A stretch of 64,000 bases of DNA, from positions 209,746-273,745 of the forward strand of contig JAVTVY010051596.1 of NCBI GenBank assembly GCA_036873755.1, given 5' to 3'. This stretch comes from Hanleya hanleyi. Lineage: Eukaryota; Mollusca; Polyplacophora; Lepidopleurida; Hanleyidae. Made by a program: the position numbers and the translations under genes. Under the pieces are notes generated by a model. That model made no database searches, was not told where the DNA came from, and was given only the letters and a program-made list of their open reading frames with translations. Positions 54,071 through 64,000 of the stretch are shown piece by piece (position 1 is the stretch's first letter; each line of letters opens with the position of its first letter).

Positions 54071-55394
54071 GGGTTCAAAATCTTACTCCGTCCTGAATGG
54101 CGAGGTCCTGTATGGCGAGCTCGCCACTGGGGATGGTTCTCCCCGACTCAGGTGGTCACGAGGCGAAGCATGGCCTACCACAGTGTGAGACCGATCTTTG
54201 TTTAGGGAATTCAGAGCGTCATAATGAATAAACATATGAAAACAAATATTAAAAGCTATGATTCATGAACCATATTCTCTTTCATATCGGGCCATACACG
54301 GTACTATTTTATGGAAATTCCGCCGGTTTGACATATGGAAATGCCGCCGTTTGAGATACGTACATTGCACATAGACCTGCATAAAATATAATGTTACCGA
54401 TAGCTCATATGGATTTGAGTCCTTGTAATTTGCCCGCAAACACGTTTGTTATTATTATTGTTTTTATTTCATCACCCATATAGCGGTACAGGACCCCGTT
54501 CACATTTTCAGACCCACGTATGAATATAAATTCCCACCTCCGGTAAATTTAGAATTTGCTATTTATGCAATGGGGAATTTTTGCTCTGGCCATGCATTCT
54601 TGTCATTTCTAATAATCCCTCACAATGTATTGAAATCCACAAGCCAACAAACTCTTACTGCTAGTATTTGAAAGATCATTGGGTGGAATATGGGGCAATG
54701 CTATACTTCCGGAGAATAACTGAACAAGATGCCATATTTATTCAATCCATTCAGCCAGAAATACTCATAAAATTATTCAAGTTGCTTTCATAACAGTCAC
54801 ACTGGAATGGCTGAATAGTAAAATACATTGATCTGTAAATGATAGCCACAATAGATATCTAGGAATTATGAACAATTAAACCGGTTCAGATTTTGAAGAC
54901 ATTAATTACATTGTTCTTAAAAGGCCTTAGAATATAATACTTCCAATCAGGCATTTCTCTAAATAATATTGTTAAGATAATTACTTTCGATTTTATATCT
55001 GATATAAAATTTGATGCACAAGCATAGATGGAAAACGTCTGTAGATAAACTTTTGTTACATAGCTTTCGAAAAACAGTGTCAAGCACGAAGAAGTGGCAT
55101 GCCGACTCAAACCACATGATCCAAGGGCGATAATTTTGCAATGCCCCTCAGACTGCGAAATCACGTGTTATTTATTCATGCAACGTTTGCCAAACGTATC
55201 CATAGTCTTGTGCTGATGTAATCTGTCTCCAGTTGTAATCCTATCGTACATTATATGTAAACAGTCTCCAGTTATAATCCTATCATAGATTATATGGAGC
55301 TGTTATACAACTACAAGCCATATAACAAAGACGTCCTCAGTGGCGAGGTCCTCCGTGGCGAGCTCGCCACCCAGGACGGTAAGATTTTGAACCC
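54071..55394. mobile_element. TIR element GGGTTCAAAATCTTAC (1,324 bp)
   Basis: GGGTTCAAAATCTTAC at 54071 and GTAAGATTTTGAACCC ending at 55394, each followed inward by CCGTCCTG and GGCGAGCTCGCCAC palindromes. The interior is AT-rich with no recognised gene. No clear target duplication. Confidence 0.65.
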
Positions 55395-55685
55395 TTATCA
55401 TAATATCTGTATAGTTATCAGTGACTTGAATTATCACATCATGACTAATGTACATAACATTTGACATCTCTATTTTTACGTCTTTAATAGAAATAAAACA
55501 CTAGCAGAAATCAGACGAATGATACCCAGTCAGGTGTCCTTTCAATGAGAAAAAAACACAGGATGACTCTTTTCCTTTGGTTTTTAGATCGAGGAGCAAT
55601 CCCGTGCATCGTTTGTTCAGACTGGAGTTTGGATGGTAGGCCTATATTATCTATATACGTAAGTCTTCTAATAATTCAATCACAG

Positions 55686-55761
55686 GAAGTGGATCTTTCA
55701 GGTTCATTCTTGAGAGAGCAGCAGCCCACTCAATTCGCCTCAGCAAAAGGAAATTGCTGAG
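55686..55761 (+). CDS. Possible 76-bp exon
   Basis: Between TTCAATCACAG and CTGAG|GTGAAT the sequence reads SGSFRFILERAAAHSIRLSK followed by RKLL. Codon choice and both splice sites look plausible, but no family is recognised. A MITE is inserted at the donor. Confidence 0.3.
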
Positions 55762-55768
55762 GTGAATG

Positions 55769-55980
55769 CAGGCCTCAATTTAAGGTGGTAACCTGTTTTC
55801 AGGTTGCCTGGAGCTTGCCATATGAAAAATAGTGGTAACCTATTTTCAGGTCCCCATAATTTTGACTAATAAAATGACAATAGGTTAATAATTATGCAAT
55901 AGGTTGCCATAGGTTACCAGTGTAGATTTTATGGTAACCTGTTGAGAGGTTACCATCAGCACTCCTTAAATTGAGGCCTG
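55769..55980. mobile_element. MITE CAGGCCTCAATTTAAGG (212 bp)
   Basis: CAGGCCTCAATTTAAGG and CCTTAAATTGAGGCCTG ends, flanked by TGAATG (55763-55768, 55981-55986). The interior carries GGTAACCT/AGGTTACC words in both orientations. Confidence 0.75.
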
Positions 55981-55986
55981 TGAATG

Positions 55987-56779
55987 TCGAGGCAGATTTG
56001 GTATGCCTCAGCAATTTTTAACATTATGATAAATGGTGAACATTTTGGCTGTGTGAAATTATTGCAGAGACAAATTTCTAAATTGAGATGGCTGGAGCAG
56101 ACTATAGTAGGCAATCTTTAATGGTATGAACTTAAACCCTTTCTGTACCAGCTATTTGAGGCATTTGTCATCAAGGTGTCATCCAGTAATTTAGACAACT
56201 TGCAACAGTTGGTCTGATTCGCGGAAAGCCCGAAATCTGAGCTTTCCAAAAATATATAACATTGTGCTAAAAGTCCAGAAATCTATGTTCCCATGAATGA
56301 GAAATCTGCAACAATTCCTTGAATTATTTTCTACCAGTACTCAAGTACCGGTACGGTACAGAACAGGTTAAAGAATAGATAGAACTGAACAAAAGTAACC
56401 TGTTGCTAGTTAAATCTATATTTAAAAAAGCTGTTTTGAAGCCACTTCCGGTGATGGAAATAATTAGAATGTTTACTGTAGGTGTTTTCTTTCCGATCTG
56501 CTAAAACCATGACACTACACAGATCAAATAATGATAATATTTTCATCAGATTTAATTGAAAAGTAATGCAGTTTACGTAAATTCTATCCTTGTAAATTCT
56601 GTCATTGTACAACAGTAAGTACATATGCAAGCAAGTAATGCAACCTAGTGCGGTGTCTGCTGGGGGTGGGGGGGTCTCGAAATAAAATACGGAATCCACT
56701 GATGGTCGGATTTCAGAATTTTTTTCCAGTGTACTTGATTCAAAACCATTTCCATTTCAGAATAAAAGCTTGTCATCAC
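55987..56779. other. No gene recognised
   Basis: No supportable ORF. One copy of GTACCGGTACGGTAC-like palindromic sequence near 56343. Confidence 0.35.
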
Positions 56780-57385
56780 TAGTCCTCAGGTTCTACTGAA
56801 CGGATCTTTCTGAAGTTTGATACGCAGGATTCGCTTGGGGCTAGTTATGCAACATATGTCTTTCGACCTCATTTGCTTATCGAATATGGCTGCATGGTGG
56901 CCATCTTGGATTTTCTTGTTATCGCTAGTTCTCGGGACGTGCAGAATGGATCATAAATCAAATTTGGTACACAGGTTCCCGTCAGAGTCTAGTTTTGCAA
57001 CATATGTTTTTCGACCTCATTTGCATATGTAATATGGCTGTCTGACCCCCATCTTGTATTTCTGCACAAAGGCTTGTTCTCACTATAACTCTCAGGTTAT
57101 ACTGAAGAGTTCTTTCTCAAATTTGATACACAGGTTCTGCTGGGAGCCTGATCATGCAACATATGTTTTTCAACCTGATTTGCATATTCAATATATGACT
57201 GCCTGGTGACCATCCTGGACTTTCTTGTTATTGCTAGTTTTCATGACCGACTGAATCTCAATCTCAAAATTGATACATAGGTCTCCTGTGCGGTCTAGTT
57301 ATGCAGCTTTGACCTGATTTGCATAATTAATTATTATGGCTGTCTGGTCGCCATTTTGGATTTTCTTTTCACTGCTAGTTCTCAT
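56780..57385 (+). repeat. ~160-bp tandem repeat, about four units
   Basis: Units share TTTGATACACAGGTTC, CTAGTTATGCAACATATGT, TTCGACCTCATTTGCATAT and GGCTGCCTGGTGGCCATCTT, then TTTTCTTGTTATCGCTAGTT. Confidence 0.8.
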
Positions 57386-57839
57386 GTTGCAGCTCTTTCT
57401 GTGGTGAAAAACATCTTAAGCCACTTTCTCCAGCTACATTCAGATGAGCTACAGTGCCATGGCACTATCTTTGGAGTACGTACTTCATGGATGGCACCTT
57501 CTGCCATCTCATTGCATGGTTATGTTTATTTTACATAAGCTATTTCATTACAGAGTCTGCTCTATGGGCCATATGAAATATCAGAGGATTCACTATGTAT
57601 CCCTTGTTGAATTGTACCGGTATTGCATTTTTGAAGGACAAATTTTACAGGGCATGCAATATCAGTATCTTGTCATTTGCAGAGCTTTATTAGAAGCCTA
57701 GGCCTGACAGCCAGAATATGATGTCAACTTTCCCATCCACTTCCTCATGAATTACCAGTATTGCATAGCCTGGCGTTATAGACCATTTCTATTTAGTTTT
57801 CACTCTGACTCACCTTAATAAAACTTTTGATTTTTACAG

Positions 57840-57914
57840 AATGTTGTTGAGAAGTACAGAATAAGACGAGCAAGTAACATTCCCCTTGGTGATCCTGACA
57901 TCTGTTTACCCTGA
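57840..57914 (+). CDS. Possible terminal exon with 3' UTR
   Basis: After the acceptor GATTTTTACAG the frame NVVEKYRIRRASNIPLGDPD leads to a TGA at 57912. Another phase gives a stop after eight codons, so the frame is uncertain. An ATTAAA near 58775 could end a 3' UTR. No family recognised. Confidence 0.25.
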   Translation, partial: NVVEKYRIRRASNIPLGDPDICLP

Positions 57915-58984
57915 CAGACCAATAAGCGAAGAGAGGCGCTATAAAGATGTTATCCTGCAGGTGCCAGTTGTTCCAAGTGAAGTGAAAATGATTACTTGGA
58001 CTTCAGTGAACACGGGAAAATATTACAAAGTGAAAGGACCACTAGAAATATCAATCTCGAATCCAGAGTCATCCGGTCCTGTTCTCCCTACAGACTCTGG
58101 TTGCACGGCCAGCATTACAGCTTCCCATTGGATAATGCACGAACGCATAGAACGTGGAACATAACGTATACGTATCTGTGGAGATCCTGCATGTGACCCG
58201 ACGTCACACAGGTGATGCATTTGAGACGTGACGTCGCTTGTTTGTATTGTTGCGATTAATTTTCGAATATGACGTTATGTCGGTGTTGTTGTTGTTTGAC
58301 ATTTCGCAAAGGATCACCGGACCAAGAATCTTGGCAAATCGAACGACCGTGTTACCAGGGGTCAGATGAAGTGTGGCCATTTTTCTGCGACGGAAGCGAC
58401 CCCTGGTGGCGAGGTTGTAGAAATATGAAACTGGAATAACCTAAGAACAGAGATGGATTACATGTACATGTGTATATTGAATTGCAGTTGTGTATACATT
58501 TACAGTGGGTTTGCCTGCAATTCTTTGCTACAGTGCAAAACCAGTAATACTGTAGCAATCTTAGTAACTAAAAAAATCTGAGCAACTGTGTAATGAGATA
58601 GGTCTCTCACCCAGATCTTGTACGGCTACTATTTACTCCGCCTTCAGGAAGTTTGTTCTTGATATGTCCTACATGTAAACTGTGGCAACAAAGCTTAAGG
58701 GTACCACCGTTTCATGTTACACCCATGTTGCGTTTGATGGACTGAAAATTACACTTGTTCATGGACTGTTTTATTAAAGTATTCGGTTTAATGTGTTTAC
58801 ATTAGAGTAGAATGGCGCCAGAATCATCCATTGTTAACTTGTTGGTTTGACATCTTATTCTCCAATGCACTGATATTTCAGGATCAAAGAACTGTATACC
58901 AATGTGAATGTAAATAGATATTGAACATTTTAGCACTGACTTTTCTTTTGTATAAACTAACATAAGTTGAATATAATAGTCTTC
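57915..58984. other. Possible 3' UTR and intergenic sequence
   Basis: Overlapping ORFs on both strands near 57886-58220 have no motif. No repeats seen. Confidence 0.3.
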
Positions 58985-60480
58985 CGTTGGTTTTCACTCC
59001 ATTTCCGCCTGTAATCCAGTTAATTTGTTATGTAGAAAAGGGCACGGAAGCTGAATGGAAACCTGCTGGAAAATTGTAGTTCTTCACCTGTTTCTGCTGT
59101 GTTTCCGCATCGTTCCCAGTACAGACACCAGCAGAGCGTTACGGTTTCCAACCAGTTTCCACTCCAGTTCAGCCTGTAATCCAGTTAATTTCCTATGTAG
59201 AAAAGGGGGTGGAAACTGGATGGAAACCTGATGGAAAATGGTAGTGCATCACCTGTTTCTGCTGTGATTCCGCTTAGTTTCCAGCGTGGAAACCAGCAAA
59301 GCGTTACTGTTTCCAACCAGTTTCCGCTCAGTTTCCGCCTATAAACCAGTTGGTTTCCTGCGGAATCTTGGCGGAAACTGGTTGGAAACTGTAACAAGTT
59401 CATATTGCGCACCCTGGATTCCGCTCCATTTCCGCATTGGCACACATCAGTTTACGTAAGGTTTCCATCTTGTTTCTGACCAGTTTACAATTTGGAAACT
59501 TGGTCAGAAACAAGGCGGAAACTGGTTGGAAACCTTTTAAGCACGGTCTGTTTCCAACCGGTTTCCGCTTATTTTCCGCAACGCTCCATTCAGGTATTTC
59601 ATGTTTCCAGCCTGTTTCCGCTCTGTTTCTATTGCGGAAACCAACAGAGTGTTACAGTTTCCAACCAGTTTCAATCCTGTTTTCAGCCCACTTTCCACAT
59701 AATTTCCGCTGCGGAATCTTGGCGGAAACAGCTTGGGAACTGTAACACGTCCACTATTCCGCACCTCCGGAATCCTGGGTTCCGCTCAGTTTCCGCTTGG
59801 CACGCTCCATGGTTTCCGCCCAGTTTCTGTCCAGTTTACAATTTGAAAACTTAGTCGGAAACTAGGCGGAAACTGATTGGAAACCTTCTAAGCACGGTCT
59901 GTTTCCAACCTGTTTCCGCTCAGTTTCCGCTTGGCATGCTCCATGGTTTCCGCCCAGTTTCTGTCTTGTTTCTGTCCAGTTTACAATTTGGAAACTTAGT
60001 CGGAAACTAGGCGGAAACTGGCTGGAAACCTTTTAAGCATGGTCTGTTTCCAACCTGTTTCCGCTTATTTTCCGCACAGCTCTATTTGGATATTTCATAT
60101 TTCCAGCCCGTTTCCGCGCTGTTTCCAGTGCGGAAACCAGCAGAGTGTTACAGTTTCCAACCGGTTTCAATCCTGTTTCCGGCCCAGATTCCGCATAATT
60201 TCCGCTGCGGAATCTTGGCGGAAACAGCTTGGAAACTGTAACACGTGCACTCTTCCGCACCGTCGGAATCCTGAGTTCCGCTCAGTTTCCGCTTGGGGTG
60301 CTCCATGGTTTCCGTGAAGTTTCCATCTTGTATCTGTCCAGTTTACAATTTGGAAACTATGCGGAAACTGAGCGGAAACTGGTTGGAATCCGGTTGTTTC
60401 CACCCAGTTTCCGCCCTGTTTCCGAATTCGGAAACGGGCACATTTCACCCAGCTTCCACACCGGAACCCTCTGAGGCTCG
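58985..60480. repeat. TTTCC-word repeat block
   Basis: About 1.5 kb made of ~11-bp words such as GTTTCCAACCA, GTTTCCGCTCA and their complements GGAAACTGGTTGG. Larger direct copies exist: about 59490-59830 and 59990-60320 match over more than 300 bp (TACAATTTGGAAACTTAGTC, GGAATCTTGGCGGAAACAGC). ORFs here are repeat translations. Confidence 0.7.
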
Positions 60481-61677
60481 ACTTTTATCGGTATTACTCG
60501 ATTGTCGAGAAACCGTCTCATTTGATTAGACGTCACCCAGTAGTAAAATTAGGGGTTTGTGAGCCATAGCAAAAGAAAAAAATGCATTTTTAGCGTCACA
60601 TGTTTTAATGCCGCCATCCTTGGTGGATGATAAGTGCTACACTTCCTATAAATTACAATTGGCGGTAACTATCAAAAGAAATAGGTTTTTCGATCATAGG
60701 AGGAGAAATTATGTTACGGACGACTGTTGAATACCGGATCTGATGCTGTCTCTTCACAGCGATAATGTTCAATGGTCAAGGCTGAATACAATATTCCAAA
60801 CCTAAATCTCGATATGAGAGCGCTTGAGCTCTCATTTGTTATTTTTTCGTCCCAAATTGAATGTTGCGATAACCTATTAATGGTTTGAGTTAGTCCGCCA
60901 GTGAATATGTTGTCAAGCCGCTGGCATGGCTGGTCGACAATCTCCGTTCTGGGGAAGCATTTATTCTGGCATACGGTTTGATAATGGTTCCACCCAACGA
61001 CTTCGACGCTCGTTCGCGACAGTGGGCTGGCTATGACAATACACTCCTTCAAACTATAATCATTATAAATTAAGACTGGTCTGATTTATCTAATATATCC
61101 ATGCAATGTCTTTCATTAACTGCTGCTTGGAAATATGGTACAAAATCTGATTTGTATTTTCTCTCGGAAACGGTTGGTAGCGATGTGTGTTGTGTTAGTC
61201 CTCGCTGCTGCATGTGTGTGCAGGCATAATTATGAGCATCAAAGCAAACGCCATTAACTATACACATCAACATTCCATACCATATATTATTAAATATTGG
61301 TGGGGGAGAGGTGTAATATTATAAGTTGTTTACTGCTAAGTGGCCTACATATTGTTGACCAGTGTGTATTTTGCTTCATTTTTAAACTTAATTTAGTTTA
61401 CCTTTATTAGTTTCATGATTTTGATCAACAAAACATAGTTATAATCACTCTATGCAGGTTAGAATTAGTACCGTGAATCAAGTGATACAGCTATTTGCCA
61501 CTCCAAATATCAACAACTCTACTGTTTTCACCATCCCGAGATTTCGGAATGACTGCAAACACTTAAACAGCTCATCCCACCTCCCTTTTATAAACACGTG
61601 TCTGTGTGTATCATGTAAGAACGGATCCGGTGTGGAAGCAACCGTGGTCCGCCAGATATGAGGGTCCGGAGACCATG
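60481..61677. other. No gene recognised
   Basis: The minus-strand ORFs 61052-60714 and 61273-61070 have no motif. Confidence 0.35.
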
Positions 61678-61720
61678 GTATCTGGATCTGGGTGCCCGAA
61701 GGGCACCCAGATCCAGATAC
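61678..61720. repeat. Perfect hairpin with 20-bp arms
   Basis: GTATCTGGATCTGGGTGCCC, then GAA, then GGGCACCCAGATCCAGATAC. TGGTCCGCCAGAT just upstream has an inverted relative near 62303-62315, so this may belong to a decayed TIR element. Confidence 0.7.
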
Positions 61721-62435
61721 GAAAGTAGTCCCTCGGAAACAGTTGTCCCCCTATCAGTAGAAACCAGGGTCCTGGTATCGTTGGTGTCCGGGTCGCTGAA
61801 ATCTAGACAGGCAGACAGACAGACAGATTTTGAATTTGTGGCCTCCCATCCTAAGTTGGATGATGTAGGCCATACCATTGAGGTTGCTTTAAAAAAAAAA
61901 CAATTAAAACATTACTTGAATAAAAAATAAATACTTCACGTTTGATTTTAAAAGAAATACTGTGTTTTTAAGATACTCAATGGGACATATAAACATGTAA
62001 ATTGAGGCTCCAGAGGCGTTATTGTGTAAGAAGGAGGGGTACTACTTTAAACTTTAAAAGATAATATAAAAACAACCAGCATGCATATATTATGAAACAA
62101 CGACCCTATTTATCATAAATATATAACTGAATTATAAAGGCCCAAACAGCACATGCATATTTTATATTCAATTAATAATAAATTCATATTATTTTAGACA
62201 AGAGTATTTGTGTGGTTATTAAAAATGATGTAACATAACATCTCTACTCATCCCGGTGAGGACCGTGACAGGAATGTCCCTTCTCATATATATGGCCCGG
62301 ACCATGGCATCTGGCGGACTATGGGCGCTTCCACAGCTATGGAAGTCCTCAGTGTCCGGCATTCCACAGAGTCCGGTTGACCTATATATGAAACTAAAGG
62401 AATAGTAAAGACTAGAAATTCTGAACAGAGGTTCG
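61721..62435. other. No gene recognised
   Basis: AT-rich centre (61900-62220) flanked by GGTCCGCCAGAT / ATCTGGCGGACT-like inverted segments (61647 and 62308). Possible degraded transposon. Confidence 0.35.
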
Positions 62436-62530
62436 GCCAGCAAATCGGTGGTGCAGTGGGTAAAGGCATAGACGGTGGACAGTACAGCAGAAGGTAAGAT
62501 TGTGGGTTCGATCCTAGTTGGGATCAGCTG
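62436..62530 (+). repeat. tRNA-like SINE head fragment
   Basis: TGGTGCAGTGGGTAAAGGCA (box A-like) and GGTTCGATCCTAG (box B) are about 50 bp apart, too far for a normal tRNA without insertion, and no acceptor stem forms. Probably a decayed SINE head. Confidence 0.4.
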
Positions 62531-62749
62531 AAAATGTTTGATTTTCTGCATTTCTCATGTACAGCTTTAGTACGTCTTGTAAAGTTACACCGTCGCATCT
62601 TTGTTAAATATATATATATTTTTTAGAAAAAAATAATTTTATGTATTTAATTCAATATACATCTTTACGGTGGCCCATGTACGACATGCTATTAATTTTA
62701 GTTTTGTATATATATTTTTTTCAGTTTGGGTTGACTGGGGGGGAGGGGA

Positions 62750-62915
62750 TCTTTCACTCCTCCTCAGTTTCCACTCAGGTGCAAACGTTTTCACCGGGGT
62801 GAAAAGGTTTTCACCTGAGCGCAAACGGTCTCAACCTGGTGGAAACCTGTTTTAACCCAGGTTAAATCCTGTTTTCACCCCGGTGAAAACCTTTTTACCC
62901 AGGTGAATGGAAAGT
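62750..62915. repeat. GGTGAAAACC-word repeat
   Basis: Ten-base palindromic words (GGTGAAAACC, GGTTTTCACC, AACCCAGGTTAAA, CACCCCGGTGAAAA) are repeated in both orientations. Confidence 0.6.
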
Positions 62916-63015
62916 TTTTATCAGTTTTAAGGAAATTCCGTAACATGGTAAGGAATATTCCTTAGTTATGTTGAGGAATATTCCGTTGGTGTAACAGTCG
63001 GGGACTATTCCTTAA

Positions 63016-63737
63016 AGTGAACGTAAAGGCTGAGGCAACATGCACTCTGTGGGAAAGAACTACATTGAAATAATCAAATAGCAGCAACAAATATTTTTGG
63101 GGATTTTTTTGCATCGAGTAGGAACGAAATTATCTTCGTTGTATTATTGTTCCCCGACCGCCGCCATGCTGGCTATCTCACATCAGAGCAGTGACGTTGT
63201 ATCACCTCGGAGCTCTCTACTTCGTGAAGTTAGAAAGCGTAGAAAGCATGTAAACATAGCGACGTACGAGGAGGATAGCCTGACTTCAAGGTCTGACGAA
63301 GAGACAAATGAAGGTTTACAGGGTTACCAGTTTGAACCAAAACGCTCCGATGTCGACGAATGTAGTGAGCAGTTCATGGAACGTTTCAGTTCGGTAAACA
63401 CTTCCTGGAGACACGCAACGCAGTCAAACCACGCTTGAAACAGCCGAGCTCTCCACCTTCGCCATTACAATTCGTGCGACAGCGATGCCACAACAAAGTG
63501 ATACTACGTCACAGAAAAATATCACGTGCTTCATACAAGCGTTTTCATTGGCGCAAAGCTACTCATTAAACTGATATGGCCGACTCCAGTCGACTGTTGC
63601 ACTAGTCAATAATTTCGGTGTTTGGAAATTTTTTTTGGAAGGGAAAAAATCACAAAAAATATTTGTTGCTGCCAAATGATACTTTTAATATGGTTCTTCC
63701 ACTCAGTGCGTGTGTTGTCGCAGCCTTTACGTTCACT
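63016..63737. mobile_element. TTAA-flanked element with ~100-bp TIRs (722 bp)
   Basis: TTAA at 63012-63015 and 63738-63741. AGTGAACGTAAAGGCTG at the left and its complement CAGCCTTTACGTTCACT at the right. The arms continue through GCAGCAACAAATATTTTT. TTAA duplications point to Kolobok or piggyBac-type transposases. It contains a 90-codon ORF. Confidence 0.78.
63166..63438 (+). CDS. 90-aa ORF inside the TTAA element
   Basis: The ATG at 63166 has a good context (CCGCCATGC). The protein has a basic stretch LREVRKRRKHVN, an acidic/Ser region and GLQGYQFEPKRSD. The YxFEP motif occurs, from memory, in N-terminal exons of some invertebrate transposon-linked proteins. The frame ends near the right arm without further domains, so it is probably the truncated start of a transposon protein. 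Confidence 0.4.
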   Translation: MLAISHQSSDVVSPRSSLLREVRKRRKHVNIATYEEDSLTSRSDEETNEGLQGYQFEPKRSDVDECSEQFMERFSSVNTSWRHATQSNHA

Positions 63738-63825
63738 TTAAATTGTTAAAGAATTTTTTTTCTGTATACCTGAAGAGGTGTGTATAAAAGCTGACATCCA
63801 CATATACCTGTCCATAATCAGACCT

Positions 63826-64000
63826 ATGTCATCCTTAGCTCCTGCCGATAGTCTGCGATATTTGGCCAACAATATGGACAAGTACGAAGCCGGGAAAATT
63901 CAGCAAGGGAAACGTTCCATACGTCGAGCTGCTCAAAGGAATTATCAGGTAGCAGTATGCCAACAAAATCCCGTTGTTTTGATCATTGAAAGTGAATATA
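63826..64000 (+). CDS. Possible first coding exon, cut by the window edge
   Basis: TATAAAAG at 63783 is followed 43 bp later by ATG 63826: MSSLAPADSLRYLANNMDKY, then EAGKIQQGKRSIRRAAQRNY. A splice donor CAG|GTAGCA follows at 63948, but the frame also stays open to the window end. Not recognised. Confidence 0.35.
   Translation, partial: MSSLAPADSLRYLANNMDKYEAGKIQQGKRSIRRAAQRNYQVAVCQQNPVVLIIESEY

Noticed and set aside
59437..60529. Overlapping ORFs of 70-120 codons
   Set aside because: All are translations of TTTCC/GGAAA word repeats in several frames.
60714..61052. 112-codon minus-strand ORF as a gene
   Set aside because: No recognisable motif and no supporting context.
62436..62530. tRNA gene
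   Set aside because: Boxes too far apart and no acceptor stem.

Overview
This is eukaryotic, transposon-dense DNA. A tRNA-derived SINE with a Meta-like tail ending in (CACT)n, a TLDc/IFI44-like exon and a SAP/SWIM/YqaJ gene together suggest a marine lophotrochozoan, most likely a mollusc. That assignment comes from recalled family knowledge, not from a search. There are few host genes. Most of the window is DNA transposons, foldback elements and satellites, and several of these can be bounded to the base by target-site duplications (TSDs).

The main content is two copies of a Polinton/Maverick (adintovirus-like) element. Copy A (1-6169, + orientation) enters from the left edge and ends in a long terminal inverted repeat (TIR). 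Copy B (19412-29906) is complete end to end: its AGTAGTAGGG termini lie inside a perfect 6-bp duplication, CACATT. Copy B carries, on the minus strand, an rve integrase with a broken C-terminus, a membrane-anchored packaging ATPase, a small basic/hydrophobic virion-like protein, a proline-rich virion-like protein, a capsid remnant and an adenain-like cysteine protease. Two small accessory genes also lie on the minus strand. A zinc-finger ORF lies on the plus strand and resembles the N-terminal extension of Polinton PolB proteins. No polymerase core and no complete major capsid gene is present. Both copies lost the capsid core through different internal deletions, so both look non-autonomous. 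Short conserved 3' hairpins, TATA promoters and a 152-153 bp periodic array of NRF1-like and CRE-like sites in the TIRs are the most interesting non-coding features. A 949-bp foldback at 42193-43141 has the same termini and the same type of 6-bp duplication, and is probably a miniature derivative.

Layout: 1-6169 Polinton A. 6176-14330 MITEs, a large TIR element carrying a SINE, hairpin MITEs and a Polinton-TIR-like array. 14477-17820 nested foldbacks. 18369-18933 TLDc exon. 19406-29912 Polinton B. 31616-32206 TTAA-flanked MITE. 32755-35700 dispersed repeats, including a 642-bp insertion with 9-bp duplication. 35960-41020 repeats and two satellite arrays. 41761-43141 Tigger-like MITE and Polinton foldback. 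43993-46372 SAP/SWIM/YqaJ gene on the minus strand, broken by one frameshift. 47948-55394 four further inverted-repeat elements. 55686-57914 two weak exon candidates. 58985-60480 an unusual TTTCC-word repeat block. 63016-63737 TTAA-flanked element with a small ORF. 63826 onward a possible first exon cut by the window edge.

The Polinton genes would act together in integration (integrase), genome packaging (ATPase), virion assembly (capsid and small proteins) and maturation (protease), but most reading frames are broken in both copies. The many TIR elements explain most of the remaining long ORFs, which are translations of repeats.
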